A stretch of 64,000 nt of DNA, from contig DAOUBP010000157.1 in assembly GCA_034432655.1 (NCBI GenBank), positions 76,410 to 140,409 on the forward strand. Direction: 5' to 3'. Position numbers and translations under genes: made by a program. Below the pieces are notes generated by a model. It was not told where the DNA came from. It made no database searches and saw only the letters and a list, made by a program, of their open reading frames with translations. The stretch is from DAOUBP01 sp034432655. Its GTDB lineage: Bacteria; Chloroflexota; Anaerolineae; CG2-30-64-16. Below are positions 52,720 through 62,175 of the stretch, piece after piece (position 1 is the first letter of the stretch; each line of letters starts with the position of its first letter).

Positions 52720-53670
52720 ATGGCTCTGACCCCCAAAGAAAACCTGCTCCGTGCCCTGCGCCATAACGGCCCTGACCGTGTCCCTTACGCCGGCGATGGT
52801 TCGCTGGTTCTGGTGGATCATCGCCAGCGCAAGCCGCCGCGCGCCGGTCGCGACCCGTGGGGGGTGACATGGGCGCCGCTGCCCGCGAGCTACACCCCGG
52901 CCGCAGGTGAACCGGCCGAGTCCTACCCCGTGGCACCGGCCGCCACCTCCCTGGCCGAACTGCTGGCGCGCCCTTTTCCCGACCCATCCGCACCCGACCT
53001 GTTTCACGGCTTGCTGACGGGGCTGGATCCCATGACCTGCCTGGTGGTCGGCCAGCACTGTCAGGGGCCGCTAGACCGCCTGTGCACCCTGTTGGGCATG
53101 GCGGAGGCCTTACAGGCGCTCTATGCGGAGCGAGAGGTCAGTCGTGCGGCCCTGGAACGGATCGCCGACTACCACGTGGGGATCGCGCGCGGCTACCTGG
53201 CCGCCGGCGTCGAGGCCGGCTGGCTGGCCGATGATTACGCCGGCCAAGACGGCCCCCTGCTCAGCCCGATGCTCTGGCGCAACCTGATCCTGCCGGGATT
53301 GACGCGGGTGATCGCGGTCTACACACAAGCCGGCGCGCCGGTCTTCTTCCACACCTGCGGCCGCGCCGAAGCTTTTATCCCCGACCTGGTCGCAGCTGGC
53401 GTCACTGTGTTCAACCTGCAAAGCGACGCCTGCGACCTGCCGGCGCTCAAAAAGCGTTTCGGCCGGCGCATTGCGTTCTACGGTGGCGTGCCGACCCAGG
53501 TGATGTTGGCCGGAACGCCGGACGACGTCCGCCGCGCGGCCTGGGCCGCGTTGGACGCGCTGTGGGATGATGGCGGGCTGGTCCTGGCGCCGGATCAACC
53601 GCTGTCTTACAGCGCCGAAAACCTGGCTGCCCTGGCGGACGCTGCGCGCACCTGGCCTGGGATGCAATAG
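52720..53670 (+). CDS. uroporphyrinogen-decarboxylase-like (MtaA-type) protein
   Basis: 316 residues, UroD barrel fold. It begins ALTPKENLLRALRHNGPDRVPY as in the cobalamin-linked branch. The zinc-binding pattern His-x-Cys occurs in FFHTCGRAEAFIPDLVAAGVTVFNLQ, like methylcobamide methyltransferases (MtaA/MtbA), while the porphyrin-binding Arg-rich N-terminal loop of true HemE is missing. It is therefore more likely a methyl-transfer enzyme or a relative than a haem pathway enzyme. No corrinoid protein gene is adjacent. It follows the membrane protein gene by nine bases. Confidence 0.75.
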   Translation: MALTPKENLLRALRHNGPDRVPYAGDGSLVLVDHRQRKPPRAGRDPWGVTWAPLPASYTPAAGEPAESYPVAPAATSLAELLARPFPDPSAPDLFHGLLTGLDPMTCLVVGQHCQGPLDRLCTLLGMAEALQALYAEREVSRAALERIADYHVGIARGYLAAGVEAGWLADDYAGQDGPLLSPMLWRNLILPGLTRVIAVYTQAGAPVFFHTCGRAEAFIPDLVAAGVTVFNLQSDACDLPALKKRFGRRIAFYGGVPTQVMLAGTPDDVRRAAWAALDALWDDGGLVLAPDQPLSYSAENLAALADAARTWPGMQ

Positions 53671-53754
53671 GAATCGTAAGGAACGGCATTTATGATGTCA
53701 GTCACATGGTTGTAAAATAGCCTTAAAGTTGCAAAGTGGCTTGGAGAAACGAGA

Positions 53755-54822
53755 ATGTCAGAGTTAAGACGAGATCCGGTGATGGGAAGATGGGTGATTA
53801 TCGCACCGGAACGCGCCCTGCGGCCCGACCAGCTATCAGTGCCGGCGCAGACTCGGGAGGAAGGCCCATGCGTCTTTTGCGGCGGTCAGGAATATCGGGA
53901 CCCCACCGAGATCTTTGCGATCCGCAGTAACGGCACCGCGCCGAACACGCCGGGCTGGAAGGTGCGGGTGTTGCCCAACAAGTTCCCCGTGCTGCGCATC
54001 GAGGGCAAACTGGTGCGTGAGGGTGTGGGGATGTTCGACATGATGAGTGGGGTCGGCGCGCACGAAGTAATCGTCGAGACCCCGGACCACAACCTGGAGC
54101 TGGCCGACCTGCCCGAAGCCCACATCGCCCAGGTGATCCGCGCCTACCGCGAGCGCATGAACGACCTGGGCGGTGATACCCGGTTCAAGTACGTGCTGAT
54201 CTTCAAGAACCAGGGGTTCCTGGCCGGCGCGACCATGCCCCACGCACACTCGCAGCTCATCGCCACCCCGGTCACACCCAAGCGGGTCAAGGAGGAGCTC
54301 GTCGGCGCGCAACGCTACTACGATTTCAAGCGGCGCTGCGTCTTCTGCGACATCATCAAGCAGGAGACCCGGCTTACACGGGAGCGCCTGGTGTTCGAGA
54401 ACGACACCTTCGTGGTCTTGTCGCCCTTCGCTGCCCGGGTGCCCTTTGAAATGTGGATCCTGCCCAAAGAGCACTCCTGCGATTTCGTGGCCATCAGCGA
54501 GGCTGAGTACCGCGGGCTGGCGCAAGCGCTGAAAACGACCTTGCTGAAACTGCGTCACGTGCTGAGCGATCCGCCGTTCAACTACCTGATCCACACTGCG
54601 CCGTTCCGCCGGCCGCGTGCCGGGTATTGGGCCACCATCCAGCACGATTACCACTGGCACCTGGAGCTGGTCCCCCGCCTGACCCGGCCCGCCGGGTTCG
54701 AGGAAGGATCGGGCTTCTACATCAACCCGATGACGCCGGAACAAGCCGCGGCCGAGCTGATCCAGGCACCGCTGCAAACGGAAAAAGCCGCGCCCGTTGC
54801 AAGCGCTGCGCCGAAAAAGTGA
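53755..54822 (+). CDS. galT: galactose-1-phosphate uridylyltransferase
   Basis: 355 residues, two HIT-like halves. It begins SELRRDPVMGRWVIIAPER. The metal site has CVFCGG and CVFCDI. The nucleophile block is GATMPHAHSQLIATP, where class I GalT enzymes usually have HPHxQ. The end has HDYHWHLELVPRLTRPAGFEEGSGFYINP. It would swap UMP between UDP-glucose and galactose-1-phosphate. The close relatives UDP-sugar or ADP-glucose phosphorylases cannot be excluded, because galK and galE are absent here. GGAG lies eight bases before the ATG. Confidence 0.88.
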   Translation: MSELRRDPVMGRWVIIAPERALRPDQLSVPAQTREEGPCVFCGGQEYRDPTEIFAIRSNGTAPNTPGWKVRVLPNKFPVLRIEGKLVREGVGMFDMMSGVGAHEVIVETPDHNLELADLPEAHIAQVIRAYRERMNDLGGDTRFKYVLIFKNQGFLAGATMPHAHSQLIATPVTPKRVKEELVGAQRYYDFKRRCVFCDIIKQETRLTRERLVFENDTFVVLSPFAARVPFEMWILPKEHSCDFVAISEAEYRGLAQALKTTLLKLRHVLSDPPFNYLIHTAPFRRPRAGYWATIQHDYHWHLELVPRLTRPAGFEEGSGFYINPMTPEQAAAELIQAPLQTEKAAPVASAAPKK

Positions 54823-54852
54823 GGCCTGCGCCAGCGTCTCGGCGCGCGAGGG

Positions 54853-55617
54853 CTACGGCTCGATATCCGCCACGGAGTCCAGGATGCGGGTAGGCCGGTA
54901 GGGATAACGGTCCACATCGCCCCGGCGGGTGACGCCGCTGAGCACCAGGATCGTCTCCATGCCGGTCTGCACGCCGGCGATGATGTCGGTGTCCATGCGA
55001 TCACCCACCATCACGGTATCTTCGGAGTGTACCCCCAGATACTTCAGCGCCATCCGCATCATCAGGGGATTCGGCTTGCCCACAAAGAACGCGCTGACCC
55101 CGCTGGCTTTCTCGATCAGCGCGGCGATGGCGCCGCAGGCAGGCACAATGCCGCCCTCCCCGGGGCCGTTGGGGTCGGGGTTCGTAGCGATGAAGCGCGC
55201 GCCGTCCCCGATCAAGCGCACTGCCTGGGTGAAAGCCTCTAGCGAGTAGGTGGCCGCCTCCCCCAGCACCACGTAGTCCGGATCGCGGTCGGTGATCACG
55301 TAGCCCACGCTGTAAAGCGCCCAGGTCAGGCCGCTGTCCCCGATCACATAAGCTGTGCCGTTGGGCCGCTGTGACTGCAAAAAGCGCGCGGTCGCCATCG
55401 CCGAGGTGAAAATGGCCTCAGCGGGGACCTCCAACCCCATACCATGCAGGCGGTGCGCCAGGTCACCGGGCGTGTAGCGTGAATTGTTGGTCAGCACCAG
55501 ATATTGCGCGTTGCGCGCCCGCAACCTGGCCAGAAACTGATCCGCGCCGGGGATGGGAGTCCCGCCGCGCACCAACACGCCGTCCATGTCAATCAGATAA
55601 TTCTTCGGAGACTCCAT
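54853..55617 (-). CDS. HAD-IIA phosphatase (NagD/AraL-like)
   Basis: 254 residues. Motif I is LIDMDGVLVRGGTPIPGA, motif II is VLTNNSRYTP, the Lys is in FVGKPNPLMMRMALK and motif IV is VMVGDRMDTDIIAG, with the large C2 cap of the HAD-IIA group. It is a sugar- or nucleotide-phosphate phosphatase of unknown natural substrate. I chose ATG 55617 (MESPKN) with AGAGGA five bases upstream. Its start overlaps the end of the upstream HAD gene by 29 bases, so the two phosphatases are translated together. Confidence 0.88.
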   Translation of the reverse strand: MESPKNYLIDMDGVLVRGGTPIPGADQFLARLRARNAQYLVLTNNSRYTPGDLAHRLHGMGLEVPAEAIFTSAMATARFLQSQRPNGTAYVIGDSGLTWALYSVGYVITDRDPDYVVLGEAATYSLEAFTQAVRLIGDGARFIATNPDPNGPGEGGIVPACGAIAALIEKASGVSAFFVGKPNPLMMRMALKYLGVHSEDTVMVGDRMDTDIIAGVQTGMETILVLSGVTRRGDVDRYPYRPTRILDSVADIEP

Positions 55618-56380
55618 GTCGTTCCTCTCCCGCAGCAAACAGCCGGGGCAACACATCCAGCAGCTCCGGCAATTCCCGGATGCGCGCATCGGGCACGATT
55701 TCAGGATGGTACTCGACGCGGTGCGCTACTTCGATCAACACCGCCTTCATGCCGATGGCTTGCGGGCCGGCCACATCGGGGATCAACCGATCGCCGACGT
55801 AGACAGCATCGGCCGGCGCCACAGCCAGGGTTTTCAGTGCCATGCGAAAGATGGCCGGATGCGGCTTGGCCACCCCTGCGTCCGCGGAATAGATTTGTAC
55901 CGCGAAGAACTCGGCCAGCCCCCGCTCGACCATTGCGGGCCGCATGAAACGCCCCGGCTGCACCGTGTTGGAGATCGCGCCCAGGCGCAGGCCCCAACCC
56001 TGCAACTGCCGGAGCACCTCGAGTGCGCCGCGGCGCAGCGGTGAGGGGACAGCGCGACCGCCCGTGCAGTAAGCCTCGCCGGCCGCCTCGATCAGGCGGT
56101 CGTTCAAAGGGATTCCAAACCGCTCGCCGAACCGTTGCATCACGGTGAAAATGCTGATCCCGCGCTGCTCGACCAGCGCCGCGTGATACTGCGCTTCGCT
56201 GTCCTCGGCCAGCAACCGGCAGAACACCTCCCTGGCGGGCAAGGGGACCCCGGCGGCCGCCAACACGTCGTACACCCGGCCCACGCGCGCCAGCAAGCGC
56301 TCCTCATAGCTGCCGCGGCCCTCGCCGAGATCCACCAGCGTATCGCCCAAATCGAACAGCACTGCCCGACCGGAAAACAT
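55589..56380 (-). CDS. HAD-family hydrolase
   Basis: About 263 residues. Motif I AVLFDLGDTLVDL has Gly in place of one common residue but keeps both Asp residues; motif II is AISNT, the Lys lies in VAKPHPAIFRMAL, and motif IV is YVGDRLIPDVAGPQAIG. The helical cap is of the subfamily IA type. The start is uncertain: AGGAGG abuts ATG 56383 and is three bases from ATG 56380. It overlaps the NagD-like gene downstream and follows the aldo/keto reductase gene directly, in a trpS-led operon. Confidence 0.82.
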   Translation of the reverse strand: MFSGRAVLFDLGDTLVDLGEGRGSYEERLLARVGRVYDVLAAAGVPLPAREVFCRLLAEDSEAQYHAALVEQRGISIFTVMQRFGERFGIPLNDRLIEAAGEAYCTGGRAVPSPLRRGALEVLRQLQGWGLRLGAISNTVQPGRFMRPAMVERGLAEFFAVQIYSADAGVAKPHPAIFRMALKTLAVAPADAVYVGDRLIPDVAGPQAIGMKAVLIEVAHRVEYHPEIVPDARIRELPELLDVLPRLFAAGEERHGVSEELSD

Positions 56381-56388
56381 CATCCTCC

Positions 56389-57510
56389 TCAACGTGCCAG
56401 GACCTGGGCCACCTGCAACGCGCGCCGTGGTGCGGGCCGATGGCCGGCCAGCTGCAGGATCTCCCGCACATGGTTCAGCTGCAAGCTGCCGAACAGCGCC
56501 GATGTGACCCCGGGCAACGAACGGACAAACTGCAGCGCCCGCAGCACGCTGCCGGGCAACTCAGCAAACGCCTCGGCCAACGGTTCCGCCGACCGGTTGA
56601 CCGATTGCCCCTGGCCCAACGCTGCACTGGCGAACACCGTGAGGCCCAACGCCTGCGCGGCGCTCAGGGCGGTCAAAAGACTGTTGCGAACCGGCTGATT
56701 GCGCAACGTGGCTGCCTCGGTCATGGCCACGCTGACCGGCAATTGCACAGCGCGCAGGTGATGGTCTGGGCCGGCCACTTCAACTGCCAGGCGCAACACG
56801 TTTTCCAGGCTCATATAATCGGAGGCGATGGGCGGCCGGCGCAACGCTTCCCAGGTGGCGATGCCGTACCAGCCGATACGGCCGGAGGCCACCTCCTCTT
56901 CCAGGCGCGCAAAGGCCAGTTGTAGCCGACGGCGGAAGGTCGTCCGATCCACAAAGGGCAACTGCATCTCCGGATTCTGAATGAAATAGATGTCTATGGT
57001 CCGCAGGCGGGTATTGCGCAGGCTGTAGGCGATCTGTTGACTGAGAAAATCCGGCGTCATGCAATGGATGCCACCGGCCAGGTCTTCGGGCTCGGCGATG
57101 CCGGGGCGGATCAAATGGCGATAGATGTATTCGACCGGGTCATCGGGCGCGTTCAAGTAGTAGCTGACGAAGCCACCCTTGCTCATCACCACCACTTCGT
57201 CACGGCGACACTCGCCCCTGCTTACCAGGTCGGCCAGAGCGCGGCCCAGCGCCAGCTCGCTGCGTTGCGCGCGATAGCTGGATGCTGTGTCCAACACGTT
57301 GCAGCCGCATCGCACCGCTTCGGCCACCGTGGACTGGTAGCAGGCGTCCACCTCGTCGGTGGGATCGCCCAGCTGTGTGCCGTAGCCGATGGACGATAGC
57401 TGCAAACCCAGGGCGTCCCGATAATGTCCGGTCACCGCTGCCCCTGAGGCCATGAAGCGCGTTGCGTAGCGCGCTGTCCCCTCGGCCGTCGCCCGCCCCG
57501 GCACTCCCAT
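56389..57510 (-). CDS. aldo/keto reductase, catalytic His replaced
   Basis: 373 residues, AKR barrel. Asp and Tyr of the tetrad are in NVLDTASSYRAQRSE and Lys in VVMSKGGFV. The strand that normally carries the His (DLYxLHNPE) reads DIYFIQNPEM, so the His is Gln. The NADPH-binding C-terminal loop is relaxed (SLPGVTSALFGSLQLNHVREIL). It may act on an unusual substrate or be weak on aldehydes. The start ATG overlaps the trpS stop (TGATG), so it is expressed with trpS under the T-box. Confidence 0.82.
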   Translation of the reverse strand: MGVPGRATAEGTARYATRFMASGAAVTGHYRDALGLQLSSIGYGTQLGDPTDEVDACYQSTVAEAVRCGCNVLDTASSYRAQRSELALGRALADLVSRGECRRDEVVVMSKGGFVSYYLNAPDDPVEYIYRHLIRPGIAEPEDLAGGIHCMTPDFLSQQIAYSLRNTRLRTIDIYFIQNPEMQLPFVDRTTFRRRLQLAFARLEEEVASGRIGWYGIATWEALRRPPIASDYMSLENVLRLAVEVAGPDHHLRAVQLPVSVAMTEAATLRNQPVRNSLLTALSAAQALGLTVFASAALGQGQSVNRSAEPLAEAFAELPGSVLRALQFVRSLPGVTSALFGSLQLNHVREILQLAGHRPAPRRALQVAQVLAR

Positions 57511-58583
57511 CAAGCGGCCTCCGCCCTGGACAGCTTCTTGGCCCGTTCCTCGGCTTTGCGTGCGATGCGGTTGAAGGTGGCCGACAGCCCCATGGCCTTT
57601 TTCACGTCGCGCAAGGTGGCAGCCGCGATCTCCCGATAACGCAACGTACCCCGGTAGATGATCTCATCCACCAGGCCGCTTTGGCTCGCGTAATAAGCGG
57701 TCCGCTCCCGGATCGGATCCAGGAAGGCATTGAGGGAGGCCGTCAGCCGCTCCTTCACCTCCACATCCCCCACCTTACCCGCCCGATAGCGGGCTTTCAA
57801 CTCCTCAACCAGCGCTTTGTCCGGGTCGAAGTAGTCCAGGTAGGTAAACACCGGGTTGCCCTCCACGTTGCCGGGGATGTCGGCCCGGATGCGGTTGGGA
57901 TCGGTATACATGCCGAAGACCTTCTTCCGGACGGTAGCGGCATCATCGCTGAGGAAGATCGCGTTGCCCAGGGATTTGCTCATCTTGGCCTGGCCGTCGG
58001 TGCCCGGCAGCGTGTCGCCCTCCACCAGGTCGGCCGGGATGGGGAAAACCTCACCGTACAGGTTGTTGAAGCGGCGAGCGATCTCGCGCGTGATCTCCAC
58101 GTGCGCCTGGTTGTCCTTGCCCACCGGCACCAGATGGGCGCGCGGCAACAGGATGTCGGCCGCCTGCAACACCGGATAGCCGAGCAGCCCAAACGGGATC
58201 GTCTCTTCGTCCATCAGCGCGGCGCGCGCCATCTCCTTGATGCTGGGCAGCCGGGCGAGCCGCGGCACGGTAACCAGATTGCCCAGGAGCAGCGCCAGTT
58301 CATACGTCTCATGAACGGCCGATTGAAGAAAAATGGTGGATTTCGCCGGGTCAATGCCGGCACCCAGATAATCCAACACCATGCCGCGCGCGTTATCGGC
58401 CACCTGGGCGATATCCTCCGGGCTGTTCTTAGTCGTCAGCATGTGCAGGTCGGCAATGATGAAATAGCACTCATATTCATCTTGCAGCCGCACCCGATTG
58501 CGCAGGCTGCCCACGTAATGGCCCAGATGCAGGCGACCTGTGGGACGATCGCCGGTCAAGATACGAGGTCTGGAAGTAGTCAT
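57510..58583 (-). CDS. trpS: tryptophanyl-tRNA synthetase
   Basis: 357 residues, class I. HIGH-type motif is PTGRLHLGHYVGSL and the KMSKS loop is AKMSKSLGNAI. ILTGDRPTG, PVLQAADILLPRA and VPVGKDNQAHVEITREIARRFN are TrpRS blocks. It charges tRNA-Trp. I chose ATG 58583 (MTTSRPRIL) with AGGGGG five bases upstream. A T-box leader with a UGG specifier lies upstream. Downstream the operon carries an aldo/keto reductase and two phosphatases by overlapping starts. Confidence 0.96.
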   Translation of the reverse strand: MTTSRPRILTGDRPTGRLHLGHYVGSLRNRVRLQDEYECYFIIADLHMLTTKNSPEDIAQVADNARGMVLDYLGAGIDPAKSTIFLQSAVHETYELALLLGNLVTVPRLARLPSIKEMARAALMDEETIPFGLLGYPVLQAADILLPRAHLVPVGKDNQAHVEITREIARRFNNLYGEVFPIPADLVEGDTLPGTDGQAKMSKSLGNAIFLSDDAATVRKKVFGMYTDPNRIRADIPGNVEGNPVFTYLDYFDPDKALVEELKARYRAGKVGDVEVKERLTASLNAFLDPIRERTAYYASQSGLVDEIIYRGTLRYREIAAATLRDVKKAMGLSATFNRIARKAEERAKKLSRAEAA

Positions 58584-58799
58584 AATGTCCCCCTGATGAA
58601 ACGTGATGTCATGCAACGATCAACGAGCCATGAATCTATCCTGTTCTGAAAAATCTCATCTACCCCAACCCCTTCCCTGGGAGGAAGGAGCACCGACCGT
58701 CCTGCCCTCTTCGCGCAGGCAAGGGGACGGGGGCAAGGTTTTTCATCCGCCCGGGCATCCCAGCATGAGCAATGGCTCGGCACATGCGCGACGGCCCAA
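58584..58799 (-). other. trpS leader downstream of the T-box terminator
   Basis: 216 bases between the T-box terminator and the trpS start. The stretch 58657-58735 is a C-run/G-run palindromic element (CCCCTTCCC... / ...GGGAGGAAGG) like the one inserted in the P450 gene. No gene seen. Confidence 0.5.
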
Positions 58800-59222
58800 C
58801 AAAAACGCCCCATCCCTGACGATCCAGGGACGAGGCGCAATTGTCCTCGCGGTGCCACCCTGCTTGGGCCGGCTTGCCGACCCCGCTCAGCCGCGGCATG
58901 ACGCTCTGTCCGAAACAGATTTTCTGCGTCATCCAGCGCGCCCTGATAACGGTGGCGTCTCCGGCAAAGTCTAGTTGGTCATGCAGTCCTTAGTCGTTTG
59001 GTCGTGTAGTCGAGTTATCTGGTCATCCAGCATTACTCTGCGGCATGCGCGTCGAGCACGCCTTCGACTATTCGACTACTGGAGCACATGACTGTTCAAC
59101 TCGCAACTCCCCGGCCCATTCACCGGCGGTGTGACTGCCCCTTCCCACCTGCCGGGGCTCTCTGTCAGCCCGTGCCGCCGGTTACTTGCCCGGTTCATCG
59201 TCTTTCGCTCTGTTTACTTGAC
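58800..59222 (-). ncRNA. T-box leader (tRNA-Trp-sensing riboswitch) of trpS
   Basis: On the minus strand the invariant T-box sequence AGGGTGGCACCGCG lies at 58848-58861. It is followed by the terminator stem GCGCCTCGTCCCTG / CAGGGATGGGGCG and TTTTT (about 58800-58836). Upstream (59100-59200) a stem I-like region holds GACAGAGAGCC and a GTGAA-TGG-G stretch (TGG at 59116-59118), fitting the Trp specifier codon. Uncharged tRNA-Trp would pair with both sites and favour the antiterminator. The segment between stem I and the T-box (about 58975-59085) is filled with degenerate TAGTCG-type repeats, making the leader unusually long. Confidence 0.9.
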
Positions 59223-59228
59223 GCCAGG

Positions 59229-59257
59229 AGTATGCCACAGGCCACGCCGGCTGTCAA
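59229..59257 (-). promoter_or_regulatory. promoter of the trpS operon
   Basis: Minus strand: TTGACA (59252-59257), 17-bp spacer, CATACT (59229-59234). The predicted start near 59222 places stem I of the T-box at the 5' end. Confidence 0.75.
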
Positions 59258-59336
59258 ACAGTTCACCGCTGGACCGACAGGCTGCGGCCCGCCGTCGGCG
59301 CCCCTCCGGTCTGTTGCATGCGGCGATGCGCGCAAG

Positions 59337-59365
59337 TTGACAGCATCCCCTTAGCGCGGTATACT
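59337..59365 (+). promoter_or_regulatory. promoter of the kamA operon
   Basis: TTGACA (59337-59342), 17-bp spacer, TATACT (59360-59365). It is near-perfect and lies 234 bases before the kamA start, divergent from the trpS promoter. Confidence 0.8.
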
Positions 59366-59371
59366 TTACTC

Positions 59372-59580
59372 CGCAATTCCAAGAATTCTAACTGAGGTTG
59401 AACCTAACGTCTCAAAATCTGGGTGACCAGCGACAGGCCTTCTGACGGGGACTGAAGTCGGTGGGGCCCGATAGAAAATCTCGACCAGATTACCCTGCGA
59501 CCGCAGCGCTTGATCGGCTTTGCTTGCAAGAAGCCGGGGCTGTTTATGGACATGGTCGCAGGGTTTTTGTTTGCCACAAA
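59372..59580 (+). promoter_or_regulatory. structured kamA leader ending in a terminator-like stem
   Basis: ACCCTGCGACC (59492-59502) pairs with GGTCGCAGGGT (59554-59564), enclosing a smaller CGGCTT/AAGCCG stem, and is followed by TTTTTGTTT. A U-run after a strong stem, 31 bases before a start codon, has the form of an attenuator or riboswitch expression platform. The upstream 120 bases contain several short stems. I could not match it to lysine, glycine, SAM, TPP or T-box consensus sequences, so the class is unknown. Confidence 0.55.
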
Positions 59581-59599
59581 ATAACCAAAGAGGCTAACA

Positions 59600-60970
<1,371 letters not shown>

Positions 60971-61038
60971 CCGGCAGATGAACCCGCGGCGCAGCCATGG
61001 GCATCTGACCTGTATCCCTGGGGAAAAAAGGATGCCAA

Positions 61039-62061
61039 GTGGCACGAGTCATTTTGGCCTATAACCTGATCAAACCGGAGATGCTGCGGGAGGGACCGCT
61101 GGATCTCACGGCCGAGCTGGACAACGAAACCACCATCGCGGCTTTGACGGCGGCCCTGCAGGCTGGCGGGCACGAGGTGATCCCGCTGGACGCCGAAGGG
61201 GACTTGTACCGCAAACTGGTGGATGCCAACGCCGATATCGTCTTCAACGTGGCGGAGGGCCTGCGGGGCGAGAGCCGTGAGGCACACCTGCCGGCGCTCT
61301 GCGAGATGCTGGGCATCCCGTATACCGGCTCCGGCGTCTGGACCCTGGCCACCTGCCTGGACAAGGCGCGCACCAAGGAAATCTTGACCTACTACGGGAT
61401 CGAAACAGCGTCGTTCCAGGTGTTGCGCACGCCCGCTGCACCGTTGGATGTCCGGCTGCGCTTTCCCTTGATCGTCAAGCTCCTGCATGAGGGTTCCAGC
61501 ATGGGGCTCTCCAGGGACTCCGTCGTGAACGACGAAGTCGCTTTGCGTCGCCAGGTTGCGGCCCTGTGGCAGACCTACAGGGAACCTCTGCTGATCGAAG
61601 AGTTCATCCGAGGCCGTGAGTTCACCGTGGGGGTGTTGGGCAACGGCACGCCCACGGTTTTGCCCATTGCAGAGTACGTTTTCGGCGATCCGTATGGCAT
61701 TGTGTTGTTCGAGCCGGATGACCCTGTGGCAGAGGCCATGGCCGCCGAGCGCGGCGGAAGTCTGCCGGCCTTCCCGCGGCTACATACCACGGTGTGCCCG
61801 GCCGCGATTGACTGCGAACTTGAACAGCGCATACGGGATACCGCGTTACGGGTTTACATGGCGCTGGGCCTGCGTGACTGGGGGCGCATGGAGATGCGGC
61901 TTGGCCCTGACGGCAGGCTTTATGTGTTAGACGTCAACCCCATCGCCGGCATTGATCCGAGCTACACCCTCCCCCGGCAAGCACGCGCCGCAGGCATGAG
62001 CTACGCAGACCTGGTGAACACAATCCTGAACCATGCGCTGGCGCGTTACGGGTTGTCCTGA
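61039..62061 (+). CDS. ATP-grasp ligase, D-Ala-D-Ala ligase-like (first copy)
   Basis: 340 residues, GTG start at 61039 with an AAAAAGG site upstream. The N-terminal domain has DIVFNVAEGLRGESREAHLPALCEMLGIPYTGSG. The central ATP-grasp domain has FPLIVKLLHEGSSMGLS and LLIEEFIRGREFTVGVLG, and the metal-binding end is MEMRLGPDGRLYVLDVNPIAGIDPSY. The fold is that of Ddl, but the usual HGxxGEDG motif is EGLRGESREAH, which marks a separate branch that may join other amino acids. It lies 68 bases after kamA and before a second copy, which suggests ligation of beta-lysine or a derivative; that is inference. Confidence 0.88.
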   Translation: MARVILAYNLIKPEMLREGPLDLTAELDNETTIAALTAALQAGGHEVIPLDAEGDLYRKLVDANADIVFNVAEGLRGESREAHLPALCEMLGIPYTGSGVWTLATCLDKARTKEILTYYGIETASFQVLRTPAAPLDVRLRFPLIVKLLHEGSSMGLSRDSVVNDEVALRRQVAALWQTYREPLLIEEFIRGREFTVGVLGNGTPTVLPIAEYVFGDPYGIVLFEPDDPVAEAMAAERGGSLPAFPRLHTTVCPAAIDCELEQRIRDTALRVYMALGLRDWGRMEMRLGPDGRLYVLDVNPIAGIDPSYTLPRQARAAGMSYADLVNTILNHALARYGLS

Positions 62062-62112
62062 AAATTCACCCTTGCGTGGTGGCGGCTCATGAACTTTGCT
62101 GCCCCGCCCCTT

Positions 62113-62153
62113 TTCCCCCTCCTCACACCGCTGAGCGGCGTGAGGAGGGGGAA
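62113..62153. repeat. long near-perfect hairpin between the two ATP-grasp genes
   Basis: 20-bp arms (62113-62132 and 62134-62153) with a single mismatch and a one-base loop; C-run on the left, G-run on the right. No U-run follows, so it is either a repeat element or an mRNA processing/stability structure that could set the ratio of the two ligases. Confidence 0.75.
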
Positions 62154-62175
62154 ATCTCAAAGTTAAGGAGCTGTT

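Noticed and set aside
52720..53670. Call as haem-pathway uroporphyrinogen decarboxylase HemE
   Set aside because: Porphyrin-binding residues are missing and a His-x-Cys zinc motif points to the methyltransferase branch.
59366..59599. Lysine riboswitch before kamA
   Set aside because: The conserved AGGTAGAGG and other L-box core segments are missing; kept only as an unclassified leader.
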